Source: Arthonia radiata (lineage: Eukaryota > Ascomycota > Arthoniomycetes > Arthoniales > Arthoniaceae). Taken from it: a stretch of 64,000 bases of DNA. The notes below the pieces were generated by a model. It was not told the DNA's origin and did no database searches. It saw only the letters and a program-made list of their open reading frames with translations. Where the stretch lies: positions 434,001-498,000 of the forward strand of contig PSQN01000004.1 in the NCBI GenBank assembly GCA_002989075.1, in the 5' to 3' direction. Every line of letters starts with the position of its first letter. Positions within the stretch are counted from its first letter, which is position 1. Shown piece by piece: positions 32,269 through 42,788 of this stretch. Position numbers and translations under genes: made by a program.

Positions 32269-34008
32269 CTAATGCTCAAACCGACTCCAAAGCCGCTCAT
32301 CCCACTTATCATCCTCCTCCTCCCTCCACCCCACATATCCATTCACCGCCGTCTGGCTCGGATACCCCTTCAACCCCATCTCCACCGGCGTCGGCGCAAA
32401 ACTAATCACCCGTATCGCCTTCGCAATATACGGGTCCCTTAGACTCGCCTCCTGCGCCGCGATCCCCACACAACACGTGTGCATAATGCAATCATCGTAC
32501 ACGCCCATAAAGCTAATCGGCACGCCCAATCGCGTCGGCGCGTACGTGCTCGGCACGGAGAGCACGTCCATCGTGTCCGTCAAAGGCTTCTCCCCATCAA
32601 TAAGCGCAGGGATGTCCTCGTCACAAAGCCGGAAGATGTAGATCTTATCGTCCACCTCACACGTTATCACCGTCGGCCCAGGTGGTCCGCACTTGACGCC
32701 AAGCCAGCCGCCGAAGTCGAAGGTGTGCGCGTTGATCTCCATTTCTATGAGAAAGGTGACTTGGGCGGCGCGTTTTGGGGACTTCAAGGCACCCCGCCAG
32801 TCGAGGCAGAGCATGCAGCGCCCGCCTTTGGAGATGGCGATCATGATGTCCCCGCGCATGAGGCCGGCGCCCCATTCGTCGTCGTCGAGGGTCGCGAGGC
32901 TGGCGGTGCGCGCGGTGTTCGTGCCTGGGCGGAGGGGCTGGGGTTGGGGTTTGTGGCTTGCTTCAGGCCGGCGCGGCGGGAAGGGTGCGGGTAGCGGCTC
33001 GGCTCTGGTGGCGACGGTGTGGTTGGAGGCGTCGTAGTGGCGGTGGGAGACGTGGTAGGCGTTTTCCGCGGTCGCGAAGGTCTTGGGGTTCAATGAGCCG
33101 AGCTTGGTGCCGGTGGCTTTTGAGTGGAAGTCGTAGCCTGAGGTGCCCATGCAGTACATGACGGCTTCGGGCTCTTGGTCGAGATGCCCGACGATGCCTG
33201 TGGCGATGTCCATGCGTTTGGTCAGTTGCGGACTATCTGGCGCAGAGAGGTCCCAGACGAAGCCGGCGCCTTCGGAGCTGACGACGCAGAGGGTGGGCCA
33301 GGTCAGCTGGAAGCCGCGCGTCTGGACATCGTGCGGGAGGAGCGCGACTTGTTCGAATTGGCCGCGGTGGCCGTTTGGGCCGCTGACGTGTTTCCAGATT
33401 TCGATGGTGTCGCTGTAGCGGTTGAAAGCCATGTGCCCGTTTGAGTATTCGAGATGCGCGTAAGGGATAACATCGTCACGCGGTAGGCTCCAGAGCAGAT
33501 TCCCGCTATCCAAATCAGTGACCAGAAGCCCGCCATGCTGCGTTGTAGCGGTCACAAAACGCCGCTCAAAGTCGGGACGAAAGCGCCAGACAGGGATTCG
33601 GGGCGGATCTAGACTGCCCCGGGCAAGGGCTTGAAGCTGAGGAAGATCATGGCGGCGGGGCGCGATGAGAGAGGTGCGGATGGTGGGATTCTCACGGGAC
33701 CAGGAGCGTGATAGGAGAGTCTGGGCACGGCAGAGGTCGCGCCAGGAGTTGATGTGGGCGTAATTCGTGTAGTAATGCGTGAAGGAGGTCGATTCGGCCT
33801 TGAGAAAAGAGAAGTCATGAGCGCCTGGTGGGTGACGAGTACGCGCTTGGTAGATGCGCCGGTCTTGCTTTAGATCTTCGATGAGGTCGCGCCATCCTTT
33901 TGAGGCGCGTGTGAGGTTAAGAAGCGCAGGCGTGGAAAGGAAGTCGACGATGCGGAGTTGAAGTTCTGTCGGGAGGGCAGATAAATGGGAGAGCGAAGAT
34001 TTGGACAT
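32269..34008 (-). CDS. F-box protein with a propeller-like C-terminal region
   Basis: Single exon, 579 residues. The F-box is at the N-terminus: LSALPTELQLRIVDFLSTPA, LLNLTRASKGWRDLIEDL, the usual Skp1-binding helix pattern. The rest has repeating strand pairs such as HGGLLVTDLDSGNLLWSLPR, IEIWKHVSG, CVVSSEGAGFVWDLSAPDSP and VITCEVDDKIYIFRL, which suggests a beta-propeller although WD signatures are weak. By family, it would be a substrate receptor in an SCF ubiquitin ligase; the substrate is unknown. The coding strand is GC-rich and the complementary strand is also open for long runs, but the F-box and WD-like words are only on this strand. A dinucleotide repeat lies just upstream. Confidence 0.85.
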   Translation of the reverse strand: MSKSSLSHLSALPTELQLRIVDFLSTPALLNLTRASKGWRDLIEDLKQDRRIYQARTRHPPGAHDFSFLKAESTSFTHYYTNYAHINSWRDLCRAQTLLSRSWSRENPTIRTSLIAPRRHDLPQLQALARGSLDPPRIPVWRFRPDFERRFVTATTQHGGLLVTDLDSGNLLWSLPRDDVIPYAHLEYSNGHMAFNRYSDTIEIWKHVSGPNGHRGQFEQVALLPHDVQTRGFQLTWPTLCVVSSEGAGFVWDLSAPDSPQLTKRMDIATGIVGHLDQEPEAVMYCMGTSGYDFHSKATGTKLGSLNPKTFATAENAYHVSHRHYDASNHTVATRAEPLPAPFPPRRPEASHKPQPQPLRPGTNTARTASLATLDDDEWGAGLMRGDIMIAISKGGRCMLCLDWRGALKSPKRAAQVTFLIEMEINAHTFDFGGWLGVKCGPPGPTVITCEVDDKIYIFRLCDEDIPALIDGEKPLTDTMDVLSVPSTYAPTRLGVPISFMGVYDDCIMHTCCVGIAAQEASLRDPYIAKAIRVISFAPTPVEMGLKGYPSQTAVNGYVGWREEEDDKWDERLWSRFEH

Positions 34009-34020
34009 CTTGACGGGCTC

Positions 34021-34039
34021 TGTGTGTGTGTGTGTGTGT
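34021..34039. repeat. (TG)n microsatellite in the F-box gene 5' region
   Basis: About nine TG dinucleotides, directly upstream of the F-box start codon. Confidence 0.9.
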
Positions 34040-34623
34040 CAAATTTTTGGTGGTCTCTCGAGACAAGCAACGTATCGAGGTCTGTGGACTTGTAGATCGA
34101 GGTTTAGCTGGAGCTGCAGGGTCGTGAAGACAGAGGCCTTGACACCCTGTCTGCTTCTTATGATTAGCAAGCAGCACAAGTTTGTGGTAGTTGAAGATAC
34201 CGTCAATGAATTAGTAATACGTCGACTGTTCCTCATCGCAGATACCGATGCAGTGAACGTTGTTAAGTACTGCCATTAATGACGTCATGCTACGGTGTCA
34301 CATGGAGTGTTTACACAAACAGACCCCAGTAACATTAGATTACCTAGGTTTGTTCTGTTGAGACTCCAAAGGAAATGTCGTTCCATGCGCCTCATATTAC
34401 ACCGAATAACTAGTCTGGCAGTGAAGATCAATCTGCCGCGCAACTTCATCCTCATTGCCGATCAGCGACCTCCTGTTCTTGCAGAATGTCGTTTGTTGCA
34501 TCAAGGCCGTGTATAAGTCCAAACCCAATCTCAGCACGCAACATAAGATCCATAGAAAACATTGGCTGCTCGAGAATAGCACATCAAAGCCTTCCCTCAA
34601 GTCCTTGATGCATCATTGGGCCC

Positions 34624-35874
34624 CTAGCCGGATCCACCTGTCAAGTTTCCAATGAAAACGACCAGTATGGCGCAGTACGCGGCGCTGGCACCGAAAATCT
34701 CTTGCCGTGTAGCGGAGGTGATGCCTGCTATGGCCGCATAAAATAGAATTGTGAAGAGCAGGACAACCAACAGTGCGCACAGAGAAACGTTAGACGCCGT
34801 GACCGAGCTCGGACTATCGTGCTCGTCATCGCCACCTGACTGCCTCGTCTCTGTAATACGATACAGTATGACAACAGGCACAACCAGCAGCGTGCTGATG
34901 ACTAGAATGATGACAATGTTTATGAAAATTCGCACACGACCGTCATTCCAGAACCATAGACTAGGATACGATATCTCCGAGTCGTCTTTCGAGGTAATAA
35001 AAAGCAGCTGATCGGGCCAATAATGTTCGAGCAGCAAGTAGAAGCAATCTCACCTGGAAAAGGCCGTTGTTGAATCTGTTCAACATGGACTCGATCCTAA
35101 GGTCGAACGTTCTGGGCTCGCCCACCCGTAGGACTCGAAGCTCATCTCGCCATTTAATCCATTGCACTTCGTCCTCGGTGGCTGGCGTTGTTTGCATAAA
35201 CGAGTCGCGCACGATCTGGTAACTCTTAGTAGAAGGACGTGGGAAGCTGCGAATATCTCGCAACGCTTTCAAGTGTTGATCTAAAGTATTATCAGGGCGT
35301 GCTGTGACTCTAAAAACACCAAAGGGAATGATCGACCAACCATAAGATTCAAGTCTAGCCTTCAATTCTGTGAATATGGACGATCTCGTTCTACTACCGT
35401 CTTGAAGCTCGTTATGCTTATCAAGGTCACGGTTGAAAAGACGTCGTTGATGCGTATGATCACCGTTTGCATCTTCCCAATCCGTTCGATTTAGCTGCCT
35501 CTCAAGAACGCGAATTTCTTCCTGGATATCCAACAGTATCCGTACTCTGACATAGCTGTAATCGCGGAATTGCATCAATTCCGTATCTGAAGCCAGGAAC
35601 GCCGCGATTCTTGGATGACCTTGCGGACAATCGTCCACTTGGTAGAAAGTCAGCGAGATAAACTGCGGTAAGGGCCGTACGAAGCTATGTCACATCGTTG
35701 CCAAATTTCTTCATAATACTTTCGCTTTTCAGACTTTGGGAGCCAAGTTGGTCGCGTAGCGTTAGATGCTTTGTGTCATCAGCGCGGGTCATGTAAAGCG
35801 GGGGAGCCATACACACGTTGCTCAGCCATCGCCATTGAGCAGTCTGTAGACTCTGCCGGCGCAGCTTCTGGCAT
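34624..35874 (-). CDS. DUF6594 family membrane protein (copy 1)
   Basis: Sure exons are about 35637-35054 and 35007-34624 (46-bp intron GTGAGA...GATCAG, in frame). They encode CPQGHPRIAAFLASDTELMQ, a coiled-coil-like helix RILLDIQEEIRVLERQLN, QWIKWRDELRVLRVGEPRTF and, after the intron, WFWNDGRVRIFINIVIILVI plus two more membrane helices and the ending IFGASAAYCAILVVFIGNL. This is the standard DUF6594 plan: 'G.PR.A.F' head, long helices, three C-terminal transmembrane segments. The N-terminus is tentative: an exon 35874-35817 (MPEAAPAESTDCSMAMAEQ) joined by a 179-bp intron keeps frame, and the internal exon has no ATG of its own at its start. Function of the family is unknown. A paralogue lies at 41261-42788. 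Confidence 0.78.
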
Positions 35875-37125
35875 GCTAGGTAACTTGTTCTCGTCTAATA
35901 AGTCATAGCTATTGGGATCTTGATCATACGCTGTACTCAAAGTTTTGCAAGATTATCCACGTCCGCGTTGATGTATTGTACTTGAAGCACGTGTGACTTC
36001 TGCGTTGTACACATGCACACAGCCGAGATTGCACGTGTCCTCGCAGCGGTCCTACAGTGCGCGGGGCAATCGGGTCTGCTCCCAGAAACGAGCATTTCGA
36101 ACACACAGGCTCGGCGACTCCGAATCCTGATACTTTCGGTGCCTCAACGCAGCGACATAGCTGCTGTAGCTCCAGATCCGTACGACCATATGCCAAAATG
36201 GGACAATGTAAGTACAAACAATGAATCTCGCCCTATGTTTGTGTCAACGAATCTTACTTAGCGGCCTCTTCGATCGCCATGCTGCCCACGATGTTGTTGT
36301 GGTCCACATGCGTCTAGAACTTGAGCGCAACATGCCCAAAAGAAGAGTCGAGCTGATGATTAGCCGTAATATCCGATTTGTGGGCTACCCAGGCGGCGTC
36401 GTACGAAAGACTCATGACGGTGCCGAGCTGACGGCACCAAGGTGGTCTTATTCACTATCAGCCACAGCCGCAGGGTTCTACTGTGGTATTCTTATCGAGT
36501 GCTCATCACACGGTACATTCCATGCCCGAAAGTCTTTTGAAGCGTGTGGACTTCATAGACACAGTCTTCGTCCGCTGAGAGTCCCAAACGCTCATTTGAT
36601 TCGCAGCGGCTACAAAGTATGGGTACGATCTCTGATTGGAGCTCGATCGGGCTACGCCGGCGTAGCGGACTGATTCTGGCAACGGAGCCAGCTTTGAAGC
36701 TCCGCCTGATATGCTGTTGAAGTGCAGGACGCTCGGACTCCTCATGCCAACCTTACGCGAACCTAACAGTTGTGCCGCTATGCGCTAGTCTTAAATTGGA
36801 AGATCTCTTGGCGTGGGAGTGTGTAACCACGAGGTGCTGGCTTGTCTTTTGAATTTTGTCTTGATTTATGTTGGGTGGTTCGGGCTCTCGCGAGCTGTAC
36901 GGGCGCCCATCGTAGTCGTCAAGACCACTCCGATTCGCGTGACTCGACACTGCGTGCAGTCGAGGGTTTCTGTGGGCGCGCTAGCCCTCCTAGCGCGTCC
37001 ATTGCTGCCTACAGGTATTGCCATTTAAGAGTTCGGGCCATGCCTTCCATCTGGCCTTTGTTCACGCTATAGAAGTGCTTTTGACAGGGTCTGTAAGCCG
37101 ACTATGCCATACATTGCTCTATAAG
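35875..37125. other. Intergenic, nothing recognised
   Basis: Short frames on both strands only; none has a family motif or a splice-consistent partner. Confidence 0.45.
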
Positions 37126-39065
37126 ATGAAAGCTGCCGCATGTCTACCAGGTCTTCCACTTGAGATACAAGACCTAATTTTCGACCAACTTTTCCCAACG
37201 CCAGAAGAACGATTGCAAGCTACCCGCACGATATCGAGGTCTGACACTCACTGACAGTGTACAGCAATCCTCAGTCATCCGAGGACCCACGGCCAGCCAC
37301 AGCAGCATGGCGGCGTCGTTATGGCTCTTGGAGAGATACATGTGCAGCGTTGAGGCTGACATGCTCATCCCTCTCACGATCGGATTCACTCAAAGCAGCC
37401 TTATTTTACAACTTGAATTACTTGACAACTCCACAGAGCCTGCAGAGAGTTCGCGAGTTGTCGCAGCGTCCTGATCTCGCGGATCTGGTGAAGAAGGTCA
37501 CCTTCTATCCCAACCCATTCCGGCAGACAGGCGACTTCGATGCATTTGAAACGCTCACGTATGAAGCATACCTCTACAAGCTCGGTGAACAAGTCCGAGG
37601 TCACATACGACAAGAAATTGGTCCTTCAGGTATGCTGCGATGAAAATATGTTCCCTGAGGCTCCCCTGACAACACATCCAGTTCGTATGACTTACAACCC
37701 AGAGCATCATGGTCCAGCCAAGTATACTTTCGAGGGCCATGACGTCGTCGATATACTTGCGATGGAAGCAGCAGACACCAGATACAGCGAGGCGGAGAAA
37801 CGCAAGGGATACGAATGCTTCAAACAAGCATCTGAAGCAAATCATGAATCCCTTGTTGCGCACTTGGGTGATGGCGGTGCTCGGACTGCTATTCACGCTG
37901 AATACTTCTCCCAGCTGCGCAACGTTGAGGAGGTGAGCCTGTCATGGCGGGAAAACGATGCTGAAGCCAAGGGTCAATCCAAGACTTATCGGCCAACTCG
38001 CAGGACCTTCTTGTACAACAGTGAGTCCGTCTTCTACTTCAGAGCAGCTGTTGCTCTCATCGTGTTGCTGCGGCCGATTTCAACATTTCCATGACCTATT
38101 ACCGCATCCTCTCATAATTCATATCCCTCCCTTAGTCGCTAATACTGACTTCTGTAGCGTGTCCAGATGCACTGATCCGCTATCTACCCGAAGTTCCACA
38201 GCGACCTCCAATTTGCCAGCGACCGGATGCGAGACAGGTCAAGTGTTTCAATTACAGGGTAAGCCCCGCAGCATCCGAATGGTGCATTCGTTGCCTGTGC
38301 AGCACGTCAGGAACTTGCACTCCTTCAGCGGGTCTTGTTCAAGCGCGATGATACTGAGGGGCTCACATTGTAGTAGACTTTGTGCTGACACTTGCATCAT
38401 AGGTAGTTGACGTATTCAATGGAACGCTATTGAGGCCGAAAAGGCTTTTCGTCATCCTTAGGCGCACCGCAAATTGGGGCGGAGAGCCCCACGGACTGAC
38501 GACGCATAACCTGGGTCGTCTGGAATCATTAATCCTGCGGGAACACTACCATATTCACTTGTTCAAGTCGTGCTTCAGTCTCACCACATTGCATGCAGGG
38601 CGCGACGACGAGGACTACCAATATTCAGGAGGAGAACACCGATACGCGTGGGACCTTAACCAACTTTTGCGTCCATTTCCGTGCCTCCGCTCACTTACCG
38701 TGTCCGACGCGACCATTGATCCTGGCAACTTGCAGTTTGAACTGCTATCCTCAGCACAGCTCGAACACCTGCGAATGACGAACATCGGCATGCGGGAGCG
38801 CAGAGGCTGGCGGCAATTTTTTGATACTATACGAGGATTGTCGGATGAGGTCGTCTTCGATTTCGAAGCCTTCTATTCGGGATACAGAGACGTGGGCGCC
38901 ACGCATTACTACGAGATGCATCTGGCACGGGAGCGCTCGGACACCGATCTTCAGCTGCTTGCCTATCTGGAGGGGGATGGAGAATGGACTAATGACCTTT
39001 ACAAGATCTGGGAGGATAGAAGTAGGTATGCCACTACGGATGACGAGGACGAGAATTACTGGTGA
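37126..39065 (+). CDS. F-box-like protein, frame disrupted near its start
   Basis: The first piece from ATG 37126 reads CLPGLPLEIQDLIFDQLFPT, an F-box-like start, and stops at TGA 37252-37254. The next piece, in another frame, begins about 37258 and continues with GSWRDTCAALRLTCSSLSRS, DSLKAALFYNLNYLTTPQSL and ELSQRPDLADLVKKVTFYPN, typical of the fungal F-box/LRR-like proteins. Later exons fit well: up to 37629, 37682-38020, 38158-38258, 38403-39065, all with GT-AG ends and constant frame, ending YATTDDEDENYW. Between the first two pieces only a 19-base GT...AG stretch (37236-37254) is available, too short for an intron, so the gene has either lost frame or carries a sequence error. Expected role, if whole: SCF substrate receptor. 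Confidence 0.6.
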
Positions 39066-40351
39066 AGGAAAGACTATTCACGTTTTGTAATTGAATTGGG
39101 TTGTAGCTCCTGCGATCGCAATTTGCTGCAAGTCGGCCACATGAGACTGACGCGCGTCCCGTCTGCCCTCTGGTTCAAGCTGAACGTGGACGATCGTTGC
39201 AGATAGTCCTTGAAACAGCCATTGAAACAGCCACGAGCAGCGGCCATATAAGTCATTGAATAGCAGTTTTTAGCATGGATACCGTCCCCTGCTCTTTCCG
39301 AGCATTTTTTGTCTCCTAGCCACGTGGCTCCATGCTCGAGATCCACGTTGCCAGCGACGAAAATCCCGCAAAGACGCGCAAAGACGCAAAAAGCCCGGTA
39401 ATACGTAGTCTTGTATGATTGAGCACCAACCAAGTTTATACTTCCGTGAAAAAACTGTACCCAGATTCATGTCAGCAGCAACAGCCACGCATGTCTTCAG
39501 GCCCATCTCATCTGGGTTATACCTATGTCATCCCTAAACGCTGGCGCGGATCATGATTGTGTGCTCAAGCTGTATTTGTGGGCGTAGTCATGCTGTAGCT
39601 GTAGCGGCATAATTCTTGGTAAATGACTGTTCGTGGCCCAGAATAGCGAGGGAAATCTTACGGCAAATTACAGTACTGAATAACGGGAAATCGTGTTTAG
39701 TCAATCAACATTGTTCACACGCCAGGTATCTGCGCGACAATCGTTAGCTATCCATCTCCACCTGTCTTGCTCACCGAAGCAACATCCTTGCGTCCACGTC
39801 TGACAAACACGACTTTGAAAAAGAGGGAGAGGTATCTTCACCGAATGAACCATGCTGGTCTCTTTCTGTGTAGTGATGCAGACAGCGTGCATTTCAATTC
39901 ATTTGCAACCCGCTTTCCAACAAATAGAATAACCCCTGGCCAGTATGTTCGGCTTGTCTAGCCTTTTCGCACTAGCTTGCATCTGATGCCAACACTCACT
40001 CGACGAGCCTTGGGGTTGCCATATCTTGTGCTGATAGTTTTGTCTCGCCAAACCGCCTTTCACCTCACATTTGGCCGCGTTGCTCGCAGCCGTGGCAAGC
40101 TGCTAGGTCTTAGCAAGACATATCAACACGCCTCATCTCGTCAAGCCTAGTAAAGCAATCTGCATCACGCTCGCCTGCTTCGCCACGCCTTACACGCTCA
40201 AGTAGTGCTCTTTGTGCTTTCCCCATGGACGCGACCGCAAGCGAGCTTGCAACACTGATTTGCGGATGTTTGACTTCGCATCTTTGCTGAATGGTTCAAA
40301 GCAGTTGTGTGCTCATGTTTTCCGTCATTGCTAGACCACAAGCCCGGTTTG
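39066..40351. other. Intergenic, nothing recognised
   Basis: No motif-bearing frame or repeat was seen. Confidence 0.45.
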
Positions 40352-40671
40352 ATGCTCACGCCTCGCAAAGTCAAACACTGTTCCTTCGTTGCAGGATGCT
40401 TCATAAGGTCGCTCGGTGTAGCAGTGGAGAATGGAGTTTCAAGCCTGTTCGAAATTGTCAACAGCAAGAGCATCGGTGAGTTACTTTCCCCTTATCGTTC
40501 AAACTCCGCGCGCCAAAGCAAGAGCATGAGAGCCATTCGTGTGCGGACCTAATCTCGTGCAGCGGAGACGGCGCACGAGAGTAGGACTGAGAACTGCTGA
40601 TGATGGTGTCTAGATTGACTGTGTGATCGATAGAGCAAATCGATCTGTGAGTGTGCGTACGAATTCTTGAC

Positions 40672-41077
40672 ATGTCAGGCAAGACTACAGATAGCTCCGG
40701 GCAACCTTCTGCACAAGGGCAGGCGGGCTCGGGCCAGGTGGGCACCAATGTAGCGGGCGGTACCGGGGGTCAGGGGGGAGGCGACGACAAGAAGAAGCCT
40801 GGCCCAGAGGTGAGTCGACATTCGAGCTGACTCAGCTTCGAGCTTGTTCCCGAACATATGATCAAGAAAGATTGACTTTGCGCAGCCTGGTCAAGGTAAA
40901 CACTACATAAGCAAGAAGAAGAGGAGGGAGAAGAAGGCGAAGAAGGACGGCAGGGACAATGAGCCTGATTCGCCAGATCTGCCAAACGACGATGGCGAAA
41001 ATACCGGCACCGAACCCCGCGGTGGACCTAGTGTGCCGGAAGGTCAGAAAGATCAATATCCCGCCACCGGGAAGTGA
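40672..41077 (+). CDS. Small Gly-rich then Lys-rich hypothetical protein
   Basis: Exons 40672-40809 and 40886-41077 (76-bp intron GTGAGT...TGCGCAG, in frame) give 109 residues: a Gly/Gln-rich N-terminus (GQPSAQGQAGSGQVGTN), a basic centre (HYISKKKRREKKAKKDGR) and an acidic, Pro-containing end. The look is of an intrinsically disordered nuclear or nucleic-acid-associated protein. An upstream exon 40352-40475 (MLTPRKVKHCSFVAGCF...NSKSIG) could instead be joined to base 40677 onward: donor CATCG|GTGAGT and acceptor ATGTCAG agree in phase. The complementary strand is open with a hydrophobic reading, which is the expected shadow of a Lys/Glu-rich frame. Family unknown. Confidence 0.4.
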
Positions 41078-41260
41078 GCGTTGAAGAGTTGAAGAGGGAG
41101 ACTGTTGAAGAGTGTGGTCGTCGAGAGAGGGGCGAGGAAGCTGGCGCCGACAGATATCTTGCATTTTTAGCGTTGACAGCATACGTTCGCGCTCCTCTTG
41201 TCTGAATCTTTCATTTGCACTTTCAACCAGGCTCTCCAAATTCCACGTGAAACAGTGGCC

Positions 41261-42788
41261 TTAGTTATGGCCACCATTGAGATTCCCGATGAAAACTACC
41301 AGGATGGCACAGTATGTAGCAGCCCCGACGAAGAGCTCATGACGTTTTGCGGTGGTCAACCCTGCCATTGCCGCCGCGAAGGTGATGGTGAAGAGGATCA
41401 ATACTATCATAGCTCCGAGTGTCGCACCTCCTTGTGCCGAATGTCAGCGGATGATTCTCGCAGAGCAAGTAACCACTTAGTAATCGAGTAGAATTGAGGA
41501 CAGTTTCAGCAGCGCCAGTCAAACGGCGTCAAAAGGGAGCAACAAGAATCGTGATGCCGACGCTGGCAAACTCACCTGAAGGATTATCATCGTCTTTATT
41601 CTTCTTCGTGATTTCTTGTAAGACGATCACAGGTAGTAGCAGTAGGACAGCAGTCACGATGACAATGATCCCATTGGCGAATGCTCGGACCCGCCCGCCG
41701 TTGTATTACCTTGTCTGGCCGTCTGACTGTTTGGTGATCTGCGCTTTGTTCATAAAAATATACTGCGATGGTCAGATTATCTTCTTGCCGGTGAAGAACG
41801 AAAAAGCTCACGCGAACGATCTTCCAGTCTAGTTTATACAACAGCGAGACGATAGGGCCTTCGATCGTCTCTGCCTCGCCAACGCTAAGAGAGATGAGAT
41901 CCTCTCTCCATCTGATGTATTCCGACTCTTTGCCTTTCAGAGGTTTGTTCACCCACATCCTGCGCGACCTATGTTAGTATAGAGTTTGATCAGGCCCGAG
42001 CCACCGCTCGTACGGCTGATGATAATTTACCACTTGCGTACTTCGCCGTACATTCGTCTAGAGGGCCGTTTGAACTCTCTTACCCTCCTTGCCATCTTCA
42101 AGTTTCGATCTGATGGAAAAGAGCAGTCAGCCCAAAAACGAAAGACATCAACGGATCTCCGCCCTGTCATTGAATGAGCTGACCGTATTTGTCGAGCGTG
42201 TCTTGCAGTTGCTGTACTACCTGCGCTTTTCGTCTCGCGCAGAAAGACTCGTCAGTCAACCCCAGTCGTCGTTGACTCAATATATTCTGCCGCTGTGGAT
42301 CTGATGCGTCCATGTCGTCCAAAGTTTCAAGCTCTTCCTCGAGGCAACATATGGTATCCTGCTGCTCCAGGATCAAACGCGCGCGGACCCAGTCAAACTG
42401 TCGGAAAATCAGCCAATCGCCATTGGTCTTGGAGGTGAGATAGGCTGCGAGTTGCGGATAGCCCTTGGGGCTTTCGTTGTCTTTATAGGTCAGTTTGGGT
42501 GCTGCGGTATTGTCTCAAAGGCTCCGTACACTTCCTCTGCTTCATCTTGTATCTGAACTTCTCATCGACATCATCGTCGGGCTCCGCGTTGGACACTGTG
42601 GCGCCGAGCTCGAAAGCGTGCTCTACGCTGTTGCTTGGCCCGGCCCGCTCATGAGCTTGTGGGGTCTCGACGGGTTCTGAGCTTTGCTCGCCCTTTGAGA
42701 CGAAGTCCGTGATCGTGAGTATTGCGTCGCCGGCAGAGTCCTGCCGGAAGGGTTCTTGTGACATGGACTGCGGAATTGTACTGGACAT
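41261..42788 (-). pseudogene. DUF6594 family membrane protein (copy 2) with an in-frame TAA
   Basis: Exons 42788-42530, 42480-42184, 42109-42031, 41959-41812, 41762-41576 and 41430-41261 join in constant phase. They encode an acidic N-terminus, NESPKGYPQLAAYLTSKTNG, WVRARLILEQQDTICCLEEE, YIRWREDLISLSVGEAETIE, GGRVRAFANGIIVIVTAV with following membrane helices, and HELFVGAATYCAILVVFIGN to TAA at 41261. Inside exon 5 the frame has TAA at 41706-41708 between DGQTR and YNGGRVRA, just before the first transmembrane segment. As it stands the product would be 279 soluble residues without the membrane part. All six splice pairs remain good and the frame after the stop is intact, so the loss looks recent. 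CAA to TAA would explain it. Family function unknown; paralogue of 34624-35874. Confidence 0.75.

Noticed and set aside
32479-32994. Plus-strand frames opposite the F-box gene
   Set aside because: Explained as shadows of GC-rich coding sequence; the F-box and strand motifs are only on the minus strand.
40862-41239. Minus-strand frame with a hydrophobic end
   Set aside because: The hydrophobic run is the complement of the Lys/Glu-rich codons of the plus-strand small gene, which has a better intron and start.
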